Shown here: one piece after another, positions 1-10,603 of the stretch
Position numbering within the stretch: position 1 is the stretch's first letter
How the letters are laid out: each line of letters begins with the position of its first letter
NCBI GenBank assembly: GCA_014621425.1
Contig: JAANBB010000200.1
Span: 1-64,000, forward strand
Length of the DNA: 64,000 bases
From: Cylindrodendrum hubeiense
Taxonomy: Eukaryota > Ascomycota > Sordariomycetes > Hypocreales > Nectriaceae
Direction of reading: 5' to 3'
Program-made: the position numbers and the translations under genes
Notes under the pieces: generated by a model
Databases searched by the model: none
What the model was told of the DNA's origin: nothing
Seen by the model: only the letters and a program-made list of their open reading frames with translations

Positions 1-251
1 CAAAAAACCAAGACACTGAAATCTCCTGGGCGCTCACCGGCTTTCTTACATACCTAATTTGCTGCTGACTGCCGCGGGTAAATTCGCACCCTTCGCCACG
101 CACCCCCAAATAACAACCACCCATCCTCAACTCTTTTCATTTCGGTTCCCGACTATCTGCTTCTCTTTCGTCCTTCTTTTTCGCCTCTTCTAGTCTCAAC
201 CCTTTTGGCAACCAACGCGCCCTTCTTTTTTTTGCAACTTCGCGTCGCAGG

Positions 252-1961
252 ATGAATACCAAGAGAGGTGCTGCCAAGGGCGTCTCGCTGGCCAAGCGCA
301 AAGCTCAGGCAAACGCGTTTGAGAAGCTGAGCGAGAACCCAACAGAGGCTGAGCTGAAAAACGCCGCCGCCAACGTCGCACTCGCCGAACTCGAGGAGAG
401 AGTTGCCGATGTCCGCGACTCGTGGGAGACGGATTCCCTCTTTGAAGATGCCTTTGAAGAGCTGACTGCTGATACTGCTGCCAGCAGCACTACCGATGGT
501 GGTGAGTTTCTCTCTATTCTTATTTCCTTTATCTGGAGCAATCGCGCTCCGTCCTTCCCGGCACCCGCCTCATTCCCTTTCTCTTTGCTGTTCGCGACCA
601 CGATCCAAGTGGATCCGAGGCATTTCTGCATCTCATCGCTGTTATCTGCCCATGTGGGAAAACATGACACAGTTGTTTTCATTTCTTCCCCGAATGTGGC
701 AATCGTTTGCTAATCATCCATTATTCTAGATGCTGATGTCTGCACGCCCGAGGAGGCTAGCAGGCTTCGTCGGGAACTCCGAGAACAGGGCCCCGCTGTC
801 TTTTGTGAACGCACCGTCGATGCTGGTCGCTACACGGCCAAGAAGCTTCTCAGCGCTTTTGGCATTCGTCCGCCGACCTTCCTCGAGGGCGAGGATGACG
901 AGGCTTACTTCAGCTTACTCTCGCTTGCCATCACTCGCGAGTTGTCTAAGCGCGCTAAGCTGTCCAAGTACAACTCACTTGAGGATGCGGTGGACCTGAT
1001 CCAGCAGAGCAAGAACATCATCCTACTAACAGGTGCCGGAATCTCAACGTCACTGGGCATCCCCGATTTCCGTTCTAAGGGCACTGGTCTTTATTCTAAG
1101 CTCGAGCATCTGGGTCTCAATGACCCCCAAGAGGTCTTTGACATCGATGTCTTTAGACAGGATCCCACTATCTTCTACTCGGTCGCCAAGGACATCCTGC
1201 CCAGCACAGATCGCTATACACCCACTCACAAGTTCATCGCTATGCTCAACGAGCGCGGCAAGCTCCTGACAAACTACTCGCAAAACATCGACAACCTCGA
1301 AGTCAAGGCCGGTGTCCCCAAGGATAAGCTTATTCAGTGCCACGGGTCATTTGGCACGGCGACCTGTATCCAGTGCGGCTTCAAGATGGAGGGTGAGAAG
1401 ATTTTCCCGGAAATCAAAGCCGACAAGATCCCCCGGTGCCCGCGATGCATCCAGACACTGCGCGCAGCCGGCGGTGCCCCTAAGCGCAAGAGATCTGCGG
1501 GCCTGGAGAAGAAGCGGCGTCGCTGGAGCGCCGATGAGAGTTCCGACGACTCTGAGTACGATATGCCTACTGCAGGCATTATGAAGCCCGATATTACCTT
1601 TTTCGGCGAGGCACTGCCCGATGAGTTTTCTCGGCGCCTGACAGAGAACGACCGCGACAAGGTCGACTTGGTTATTGTTATCGGCACCTCGCTCAAGGTG
1701 ACGCCCGTGTCTGAAATCGTCAGCTGGCTGCCCTCGCACATTCCCCAGATCTACATCTCGCGCCAGGCCGTGTCACACATCAACTTCGACATTGACCTGC
1801 TCGGCGACTGCGACGTTGTCGTCACCGAGTTGTGCCGGCGCCTGAGCTGGCCCTTTAAGCACGAGATGGTGCCCAAGGGCCAGAAGATTGATGTGGCCAA
1901 CGAGGAGGGCTACAAGAGTCGCCACCTTTTCGAGGTTCGAGGCTCCAAGCTGAGCCCCTAG
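252..1961 (+). CDS. SIR2: NAD+-dependent histone deacetylase, SIR2/HST1 class (class I sirtuin)
   Basis: Two exons, 252-501 and 730-1961. The intron 502-729 has a GTGAGT donor and a TTCTAG acceptor. The product is 493 aa. The sirtuin core starts near residue 185 with GAGIS, followed by IPDFRS and the QNIDNLE motif. Catalytic His is about residue 288 in QCHGSFG. A Zn module of two CxxC pairs lies near residues 296/299 and 320/323, followed by KPDITFFGE and the NAD-binding VIGTSLKV. A short basic, acidic and Ser-rich insertion (KRKRSAG to [10 protein letters not shown]) follows the Zn module. The about 130-residue N-terminal extension is typical of Sir2/Hst1 rather than Hst2. By family knowledge it deacetylates histone tails using NAD+ in the nucleus and supports silencing. 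ATG 252 is the first ATG of the open frame and follows a pyrimidine-rich leader. The class is secure; the paralogue assignment within Sir2/Hst1 is inferred. Confidence 0.95.
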
Positions 1962-3556
1962 AGGCAGCGAGCGAGGCTATTGACACTATTGACACTATTG
2001 ACACTCTTGACACGTGTGAGAGCACGACCTGGTAGACTATGTTGGTACGTAGTACATAATGGATGGCTAGTGGAGGAATTCCTGTTGTGTGTGCGCATGA
2101 TGGATGCGCGGGACCAAAAAAAGTTCTGGTTTTCATGGCTGAGATTGGTGGACATTTTCTTTTCATGGATGTTTCTTGGTTGCCTTGTTTTCGCGTCTGG
2201 TTGGCTGGCTTTCTCTATTTTCAAATCCTACTTCTCATCGCGGTGGGCGGCACGGCGGCACGGCGTCACGGGCGGGCAGGCGGACAAACGGACTGACGGA
2301 CAGACGGACAGAACCGGTGTACGGGCGTTAATGGGATGCAGCTCTGGTTCAAGCCATCTATCCCAGTGTTTAGTTGTTAATGTCATTCCACATGGGTGCT
2401 TTTATTTTCCTGCTCGGCCGATCATTGAGAGGCACTGCGCATTACTGTGCGCATTACTGTACGCTTCCGTCATCACTCGCAACTCACGGTGCCAGCAAAG
2501 CTTGATCACAGGGGGGCGTGGGAGGTGGCGCGGCTAGGGTGCGTGGAAATGATGTGATGTGATGTGATCCGATGGGGCAACTGATGAAAGGGAAATGCGA
2601 GTGGGCAACGACCCGACGCTTCGGTTGACAAGGGTAGGGCTGGTTTTTGGGGGGGAAAGGCTTTTGGGGGGGGGGAGGCTTTTGAACCCCCGACTTGCGA
2701 TGCACTCTTGTCTGGAACCGGCGCGAAGAGTCTGTAGGCGAGCGGCAAAAAGAGGACGCCCGCATGATCTAGTCTTGTTTTGCTGTCTGTCCATGGCACA
2801 CGATGGCACATGACAGGACCCTGATAAGATAACGAGATAACAAGCCATGTATCTCGACGGAATGCAACTTGTATCCCCGTTATCTGTCACCCACGCCGCG
2901 AAACCTTTAACATGTACAAGCACCACAAATACCCCCGGTCCTCCGGAGCACAACTCGCCACTCTCCCACCAACGTAATAAAAACCCGCGTGCAACAAAAA
3001 CTAACAGAAGCTGCCTCGCTCTCACCGACACTCACGGTGGAGACTATTCCCAAAAACCCCGCCAAGTGTGTGTGCGTGCTCTCGCCCAGCGGGGTTGGGC
3101 TCTGCCTTGGCTGCGAGCTAAGTTACCTAGGGAAAGCATGTGATGAGGGGGGTTGAGTTGCACCGGTCTGACAGAGAAACAGGCGAAGGACGTGGCGCAG
3201 AGGGAAAAGGCGGCACGGTCTAGCTAGCACCTTGGTTGCTTGGCCGAGGGAGGAGAGGATGACTGCAATAGTGGATAAGCCAAATAGCCATGTCTAGGCA
3301 GCCTGGACAATGTAGACGCTATTGTTTTGCTGCCTATGACTTGAGTAGATCAACATGCTGGGAAGAGAAAGCCAACTGATTTATATCCAGGCCATGTTGA
3401 TGCAGTTGATGCTCACTTGATGCAAGCAAAGACTATCGTATAAAGCAATTCTATTTCCACGAGGCTCTGCAAAGCCCCATCTATCCCCACACGCTATTCA
3501 ATATTCATAGACGCTGCAATGTCCTCCTCCCTCACACCTCCCAAAACGCCATTCAT
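1962..3556. other. Intergenic region between SIR2 and the SCYL2-like gene (convergent 3' flanks)
   Basis: About 1.6 kb with no gene I can support; the ORFs are short and low complexity. It holds the 9-bp repeat above, a degenerate GGCGGCACGG / GGACAGACGG-rich stretch (about 2245-2315), a short GATGT microsatellite (about 2549-2570) and poly-G runs near 2648-2680. It must contain the 3' ends of both flanking convergent genes. Confidence 0.6.
1978..2013. repeat. 9-bp tandem repeat just after the SIR2 stop codon
   Basis: Four adjoining copies of the 9-mer TATTGACAC (last copy TCTTGACAC), beginning 16 nt after the SIR2 stop and ending on a CACGTG palindrome. It lies in the presumed 3' UTR. Function unknown. 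Confidence 0.8.
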
Positions 3557-6547
3557 CTAAATCAGACTCTCGTACTTATCCAAACCCGATTTCTGCTGCC
3601 CTCCCATTGTGTTTGTGTTCGTGCTTGTGTTGCTCGCTCCCTGGTTCATCATACTACCCATGTTCGCTGAGCCCGCCATGCCCATTCCCATGCCCCCCAT
3701 TCCCGTGTTTGCGCTGCTTGATCCCCATGGAATCGCCTGTGGGTTCGAAGGAGGCGGCGCGATAGAGAAAGAGGAAGACGCCGATGACATAGCTCCGCCC
3801 GACGGCGGCGGCGGCGGCAGTGTAAAGGACGGGGTTCGGGAAGTGGCCGCAGCACCCTGTCCGAGTGACATGCTCGCCATAGACGAGTTCATGCTGCCCC
3901 CAAATCCAGAGGCTGAGGGCGTCGAAGCCGCCGAGCCCCAAGGGTTTGCTGGTGCAGCAGCGGATGCCCAGTTGACAGACGTCGCAGGCGCTTGAGGCTG
4001 CTGCGGCTGCTGTGGGGGAGGTGAGAAAGTCGACGGTGTCGGCTGCAGAGGCTGGCTGAACTGCGTCGAGCTGGGTGTAAGCGTCTCGAAGCGACCTAGG
4101 TCGGGCGTCACCGTCCGGAAGGTGGACTGAGGCTTTACTGCAAGCTGGCTTGGAGGCTTCGTCGGGTTTGTCGCGGGAGGTGGCGTCGACCATGAGAAAG
4201 CCGGCTTGTTCGGTGTGCTCGCGTTTGACCTGTTGGTAGACGATGCTGCCGCCTGAGGATCGTCCCAACCGCCGCCGCCGGCAGTGCTCGATCTGGGGCT
4301 GGCTAAGGGCCGTCCCTTGACGAGTGCTTCAAAGTCGTCTTCTGACGCTCCATTGCCCTGATCAAACGTGGTACCTGTTACGCCTCCAAACGCCATGAAG
4401 TCTTCATTGGGAGCAGCTGTACCGCCATTGGTTCCAGAGAGTTCCTGGAGTTTCCTCGTCTGTTCATCTTCAACTCTCTTTGATAGACTCTTGATGAGCT
4501 CCATGAAAGACTGAAACTGTTTCAGGTCAAGCAGAGGTCCTAAGCTCATATTCCAGAGAATGGGCAGGATATCCATGGCCACAAAATCCGCATCAGCTGC
4601 CTGGCCCACAATCCGAAGCACATTCAAAGCCGCAATCATGACCGCTGGTTCCTTGGTCTTGATCACCTTGACTAGAGGGACAATCTTCTCCTGCATCGTG
4701 TACTTGTCGAGGGCACTTGAGGAAGATGTCTTCTTCTTGTCAGAGGCGAGTCCATTCAATCCATCATCTGGGCCTCCCGGGTCATTTGTCCCGCCGCAAA
4801 GAATTACGAAAGCCCGTAGACCGCGGACTTTGATGGCCAGACTGTTGGTCTTACTGAAGACGGCTGCAATCACGGGGAACAGCTCATTCTTGATAGTGCT
4901 AAAGTCAAGCACTGGTAGGACCACCGGCAAGCTTCGTAGTGCCGCGTCGACGATAGAGTGGGTGGGACATTCAATTGCGGCCATAATTACTGGAAGCATA
5001 TCTAAAGACCATGTTAATATCTGATAAGATTGTAGCTGGGAATAGAACATACCATCTTTGAACTCCTTTCCATTACAGTTGTTAGAGATAGCGGAAAGGT
5101 TTTCTAGGACCACCATCAACCCGGCGTCTCGAGCCGGATCTTTGTCTTGTATTTGCTTCGCGTTGATCACGAAGATATCCCGTAGGATTGGTCGGACCTT
5201 CTCACTAAAAGCGCGGCGTGCTGAGGGGAGTAATTCAATAATCTTGAAGACGTTCTGAAGAATGAGAGACAGAAGGTCACGATCCTTGAGCTCGTCGAGC
5301 AACGCAGGCAAGACCTTCTTTTCCATGACTGATTTGGGGAAAGACGGCAACACCTTGAGAAGGCCTCGCAGGAACTGGGACTTTTCGTTCGGGGTCTTGG
5401 CAGGGAACGCATCAAGAAAACGGATCGTCGAAACCAGGATATTGTCAAAGTACTCGCTCTGTTGGAACTCACGAGCCGTCATCCTCTGGGCAGGTCGTCT
5501 CGTTATGAGCCGCGGCAGAACATGGTGCGAAAGTTCCTTGGGGAGGGGTCGGGATGATAGGAAGTTGTTGTTGGTTGAGGGGACGCTGGATGAGGACTGG
5601 AAGAGCCGCTTGTACGTAGAGAGACTGCCATGGCACTCCAAGGGGGATTTGTGAGGTGAGTTGTACAAGGCTACCGACAAGAGACCAAGAGAAAACAGGT
5701 CAGCAGAGGAATTGATGTTGTTGTCCACGACGTAATCGGGCGAAGTATAATCGAGGTTCAGTTGAACAGTCTTGGGCAAGCGGTTGTCCAGGTTGAGCAC
5801 TTCGTAAAGACTGATTCCCTGGATGGAAGTTGGTTTATCAGAGTTCTCTGGCGGACTGCAAAATGCCAGGCCACTGAGCTTCCAGTCAGACTATAATAGT
5901 GTTAGTGGGTTTGAAACAAGTAACCACTTGAGGATTTGACGTGCCTTGGCATTGATGAGAACCGCATCGGGGGTGATGTTTCCATGAACAAGACCTGCGT
6001 TCTCGTGCAAGAACTCGAGAGCTTTGCTGATCTGCAGCAATCCCTTTTGGATCTCAAGCTCATCAATCTCAAGCTCCCTCCGTCTCTTCACTCCGTCTGC
6101 GTCTTCGGTGACGAATCGGCTCGACCTTCCGCCGGGGCCTCCAGGGCGTTCCTGTTCATCCTTCTCTTGTAGCACGCTCGAAAGCGAGGCCGTAACCGGC
6201 TCGGTCACAAACTGTAGACCTCCACCCCTCGTCTCTTCTACCGGCTCGACCAGCTCGAGGATGCAGGGATGGCGCAACTTGGCCAAGCTGGAGGCTTCCT
6301 TCTTCAACCGCTCGACAACCTCCTCGACCGTCTTCTTGAACGAAGCGACGCCCGAGCGCCCTAGCGAGTTGCCATGGGAATCGAGTGACTTCCGATCGAA
6401 GACGAAGACACTATAGGTCTTGCCGGTGGATTTCTTTTTGGCGTCGTAGATCTTCCAAGGGCCAGCCGTCGAAGTCAGGGTAGACGAGATGGAGTAGTTC
6501 CCGGTGATGTTGGTGGCGGAGATGGACTTGAACGCCGAGGAAAACAT
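3557..6547 (-). CDS. SCY1-like pseudokinase (SCYL2/Ppk32 type)
   Basis: Three exons on the minus strand: 6547-5945, 5890-5053, 5001-3557, giving 961 aa. Residues about 20-300 form a degenerate protein kinase domain. The usual HRD is HGN (LVHGNITPDAVLIN) and the DFG position reads SGLAF, so it is a pseudokinase. A HEAT/ARM-like alpha-solenoid follows (about 330-620), then a long Ser/Thr/Pro/Gln/Gly-rich tail ending GLDKYESLI. Family knowledge: SCYL2-like proteins act in clathrin-linked traffic at the TGN and endosomes. Intron 2 (5002-5052) is 51 nt and stop-free, so retention would add 17 codons; the splice KEFKD|DMLPVI fits the family. Intron 1 (5891-5944) must join INAK to SDWKLSG, which requires a GC donor. 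ATG 6547 starts the conserved kinase-like region. Confidence 0.9.
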
Positions 6548-7469
6548 GGTGCGTTTACGCGGGGAGCGATTGGGCAGCTATCCCGATCATGTCGAGATGC
6601 CAGGGGTGATCAGGGGAGTCGGTTGAGTGCTTTGCGCGCACTTCCCCAGTGTGAATCGTCGCTACCCAAAAACCCGGATCCGGTGAGACAAACGCGCAGG
6701 GCGGTACGGTTCGAGTCGAAACGAGCGTGGGGTCGCGAGATAGCGGGATCGTGGGATTGTCGATGTTGACTGGGATGACGTGGGATGTTTGGTCGTCGCG
6801 ACAGTCGCGTGGAGTTGACAAATAATCCTTAATGCTTAATAGTGGAGGGCCGCCACCATGGCCCCTCGCTGTTGGTGCGACGAGCCTCAGCGTAGTCGGG
6901 GTGTCTAGGTACCTGGCCCCAGGCGCGTCTACCTACCGCACCTCCCTAGCTACCTGGGTGCCCGCCTAGCCGGATGAGGTAACCAGCACTGACACCACCA
7001 CGGCACAGGGGCCCACTGGGCTTCTAAGGCTCGTTCTAGGGGGGGCTCCTACTATTACGTGGGCCCCAGAGCCCCAAGACTCTACGGATATGTTCGGTTC
7101 CACCCGTTCGCGGCAGGACACGGCAGTAGCGGCTGGCAGCGGCATGTCCCTCCCAAGTACCTCGGATTCGGGCGTCCTGGAGTCGGTCAGCCTATCGGGC
7201 GATTTCCAATCCAGATAAGTCGCCGTTCCACTCTGTGTCCGATCCAACTCCGAAGCGCAGTGACTCTGAATAATCCGCGCCCACCGTAAATAAAAACCCC
7301 CCAACGTCTTTGCACATCCTCGACATCGACCGGCCTCGGTGCTTACCACATATACAAGAAGCCTCTCGGGAGCGTTGCGCAATTCTCTTCTACACCAATT
7401 GGGCCTTCATTGTCCCTCTTTCGAGCTCGAGAATCCTACTACGATACCCCCAGAACCACCACATTCACA
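6548..7469. promoter_or_regulatory. Divergent promoter region of the SCYL2-like and BCAT genes
   Basis: 922 bp between two divergently transcribed starts; it must carry both promoters. No ORF here looks coding. A TGACTC element is annotated separately. The last about 100 bp before the BCAT ATG is a pyrimidine-rich leader. Confidence 0.6.
7261..7266 (+). promoter_or_regulatory. TGACTC: possible CPC1/GCN4 (general amino-acid control) site
   Basis: The core hexamer TGACTC lies 204 bp upstream of the aminotransferase ATG. This is the core recognised by Gcn4/Cpc1-type bZIP activators, which would suit a branched-chain amino-acid gene. A single hexamer also occurs often by chance, so this is only a candidate. 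Confidence 0.35.
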
Positions 7470-8748
7470 ATGAGACCCTTGCTCGTCTCCCGCTCCGCTC
7501 TCCGGAGCGCAACCAGAGCCTCCAGCTCGAGGCTACTGCCGCTCTGCCAGGCTGCGCGCTTCTACAGCGCCAAGGCCGGCGATCTCGATGCCTCCAAGCT
7601 GTCCATCACTAAGACCACCAGCCCCAAGGCCCTGAGCAAGGCCGAGGACCTTGTCTTCGGCCGCGAGTTCACCGGTATGCCCCTATTCGGCCTGATCCAG
7701 TGTCGCGATCCTCGCTAACATGCGCTTTCCAGACCATATGCTCACGATCGAGTGGACCAAGGAGGATGGATGGAAGGACCCTAAAATCACACCCTACCAG
7801 AACCTGTCACTCGACCCAGCAACCTGCGTCTTCCACTATGCGTTCGAGTGCTTCGAGGGAATGAAGGCCTACAAGGACAAGCAAGGTCAGGTCCGCCTTT
7901 TCCGACCTGAGAAGAACATGGCCCGATTGAACAAGTCGTCAGCCCGTATCGCTTTGCCCACCTTTGAGCCCAAGAGCCTCATCGAGCTCATCTCCAAGTT
8001 CGCCCAGCTCGATTCGCGCTTCATCCCTGATAAGCGCGGATACTCCATGTACCTCCGACCTACCATGATCGGAACCCAGAAGACCCTCGGCGTTGGCCCC
8101 CCTGGATCTGCTCTTCTGTACGTTATCGCCTCGCCTGTCGGCCCTTACTACCCCACCGGCTTCAAGGCCATCTCACTCGAGGCTACTGACTACGCCGTCC
8201 GAGCCTGGCCCGGAGGTGTCGGTGACAAGAAGCTGGGTGCCAACTATGCGCCTTGCATCCTCCCCCAGCTGCAGGCTGCCAGCCGTGGTTTCCAGCAGAA
8301 CCTTTGGCTTTTCGGCGAGGAGGAGTACGTCACCGAGGTGGGCACCATGAACATGTTCGTGGCCATCAAGAACAAGGAGACTGGCCAGAAGGAGCTCCTC
8401 ACTGCTCCTCTTGACGGTACTATCCTGGAGGGCGTGACTCGTGACTCTGTCCTCTCTTTGGCCCGAGAACGTCTTGTCCCTCAGGGCTGGAAGGTCGATG
8501 AGCGAAAGTACACCATGAAGGAGCTGTCTGAGGCCTCTCAAGAGGGCCGATTACTCGAGGCCTTCGGTGCCGGCACTGCTGCCATCGTCAGCCCCATCCG
8601 CTCCATCTCCTGGAAGGGTGACCTCGTTGACTGCGGCCTGGCCAAGCACGAGGAGTCTGGTGAGATTGCTCTGCAGATGAAGGAGTGGATGGAGGCTATC
8701 CAGTATGGTGATGAGGAGCACGAGTGGAGTTTCGTTACGTCCTCCTAA
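7470..8748 (+). CDS. BAT1: Branched-chain amino-acid aminotransferase, mitochondrial
   Basis: Exons 7470-7674 and 7733-8748; the intron 7675-7732 has GTATGC...TTTCCAG ends, and the join reads FTDHML. Product 406 aa. The N-terminus is rich in Arg, Ser and Ala without acids ([16 protein letters not shown]), a likely mitochondrial targeting peptide. The fold type IV PLP aminotransferase body contains [21 protein letters not shown], the PLP-lysine motif [13 protein letters not shown] (second Lys about residue 235), EVGTMNMF and [11 protein letters not shown]. The enzyme interconverts Leu/Ile/Val and their 2-oxo acids with 2-oxoglutarate/glutamate, the last step of BCAA synthesis and the first of degradation. 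Codon use is strongly biased, suggesting high expression. ATG 7470 follows CACA and begins the targeting peptide. The mitochondrial isoform name is inferred from the presequence. Confidence 0.96.
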
Positions 8749-9175
8749 AAATGCGGGTTGGGCACTTTTATATATTGGCGTTGGAAGAAGGCACTTGGAG
8801 CTGCTTTAGTTATAAAGAATAAAAAAGAGTTACCTGCCCTGTTGCGTTTCCGCGACGTTGAATTTTTGCGCTCGTCGTTGCATCAGAGTCCAAATCTGGC
8901 AGCTGCATTGCAAATGCTGACTCACTCCCAAAGGGCCAACTGCATTGCATCACACGCCTGCAACCACGAAACAGCAAAGTCACGAAATAGAGAAAACGCA
9001 TAGAGACCCGTAATAGTGACCTGAACAACCAGTCTAGCGATTTGAACCATTGCAGGAAGTGGTCTTCCGAAAAATGCAGATAACATGTACAAGTTTGACG
9101 GCCCGACGAGGAGTCTGCCCTCGCCCCATCACAACCAGATCCCTCCCTTCTTATGTCGACTCATCCATTGCGAAA
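8749..9175. other. 3' flank between the convergent BCAT and complex I subunit genes
   Basis: 427 bp, AT-richer than the flanking genes, with no supported gene. It should hold the 3' UTRs of the two convergent genes. Confidence 0.6.
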
Positions 9176-9687
9176 TCAATCCTTCTTCTCCTGCTTCGTA
9201 GGGTCGGGCAGGATACCCTCCTGCTCTAACCTCCTCCGCGCCTCCTCGAGAGCCCAGGTTGAGACACTGTAGATAGTGGTTAGCATTGGGTTGCCCTGCC
9301 AAAATGCCGCATCGCCATGATCTGCCATTGAGGCCTGGGTTGCACTCAATGACAGCCATACAAGGGCCAGTCGTCACGCGGGACAGGCGCTTGGTCGTCC
9401 CGGAACGAAATATTGCGCGCAACTCACGTCGTGTCGGGCTTGAAGGCCAGGGCGACGCCGGTGGCGGCGAGGCTGGCGAAGAAGATGTACATGGGCCACT
9501 CCCAGCCCTCGGGCTCAGCCTTCTCGCCGGGCTTGATGCCCCAGAGCCATCCAGAGGGGGGCTCGAACTGGGACTCGCCGTGGCCACCTCGTCGGCGGGC
9601 GGTCACGGAGAAGGCTCTGGTGGAAATGGGCTGGCGGACGCAGCGGACCGCACGCAGCGGGGCGACGGCGTGGCGGATGAGGGCCAT
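9176..9687 (-). CDS. NADH:ubiquinone oxidoreductase ESSS-type subunit (NDUFB11-like)
   Basis: Two exons, 9687-9428 and 9266-9176. The intron 9267-9427 (161 nt) has a GTGAGT donor and a CTACAG acceptor; the join reads KPDTTVSTWA. Product 116 aa. It has an Arg-rich presequence (RHAVAPLRAVRCVRQP...RAFSVTARRR), then EPPSGWLWGIKPGEK, one TM helix (WPMYIFFASLAATGVAL, about residues 68-86) and a charged C-terminal helix (EEARRRLEQEG). Size, presequence, the PSGWLWG motif before a single TM, and the matrix-in orientation match the ESSS accessory subunit of the complex I membrane arm. It has no catalytic residues, consistent with a supernumerary role. The family call rests on motif memory, not an alignment. 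Confidence 0.84.
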
Positions 9688-10603
9688 TGTTCGTCGAGAA
9701 GTCGAGGGAATTCGGCGGTGCGGGAGGTCGTGCGGTGCCTCAATGGCTGGAGTGGAGAGGCGTGATGGCAGCTGGTGTTGAAGACTCGACGCTATTGAGG
9801 TCGAAGCCGGCAGATCGGAATCTGAATTCACGTGACCGAAGGGGGGGTCATAAGACCACGCCTCGTCAATGCAGGCTAACGCACACACCCCTCTGCTCAA
9901 TGTCACCACGCCCACAGCAATCACAGCAATCACAGCAATTGCTTCAACGGATAGATGAAGTACGATTATGCAACAGGAATCATGCCCAAAATAAATAAAA
10001 TTGTCTTAAAATACATCAAAAGTCTTGCATAATCCCACGAGCCTCCTCGAGCAGCTTTGCTTTTGGAATTAACACCATCGGGCACGTACACTTGGGTAGA
10101 ATCGGGGCCCTGTGTAATTACCAGCTTGCGGCCCAAAGGACAAAGCAATATCGCACGAGCAAGGAGAATCCCCATATTCAACCTCTGCACTACTTATCAC
10201 ACTTCTCAAAACCGGTTCTCTGAAAATATTTTCTGGGTTTCTACACTCACTTACAGTGCTGTTCACTCGCTTGGTTCAGGTGTTGACCCGGTTGTCAACT
10301 CTCCACTCTATTATACATCGGCTAATTCGGTCACTTGCCAAGCGGATTCCGGATACAATTCGTTCCAGCCAACAGACACATCGGGATTTCGTCATCAACT
10401 TTCGTCAACCACAGCGCCATATTTCAATACCACGGCGATATAATCAGAGACTGGTGCAGTAGTATCTACCAAGTATCAACAAGACAACAGCCTCAGTTCT
10501 CGATGGAGGGTGATAAGAACACGGCTGTTCAACGACCCGCTCTCACGAATTCGCGCCGTTTGCAAGGTTGGACCTGAACTGGACTCAGACTGTCCAAACC
10601 ACA
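9688..10603. other. Promoter/leader region between the complex I subunit and the FUSC-like gene
   Basis: 916 bp between divergent genes. It contains the promoter of the minus-strand subunit gene, a short CAATCACAG repeat near 9918-9940, and the leader of the downstream gene with a small uORF. No independent gene is supported. Confidence 0.55.
10503..10577 (+). promoter_or_regulatory. Upstream ORF (24 codons) in the leader of the FUSC-like gene
   Basis: ATG at 10503 opens a frame of 24 codons plus stop (MEGDKNTAV...RRLQGWT) that ends 26 nt before the main ATG at 10604, in a different frame. If transcription starts upstream of 10503 it would be translated first and could dampen or condition translation of the transporter. 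Whether it is in the mRNA is not known. Confidence 0.4.
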
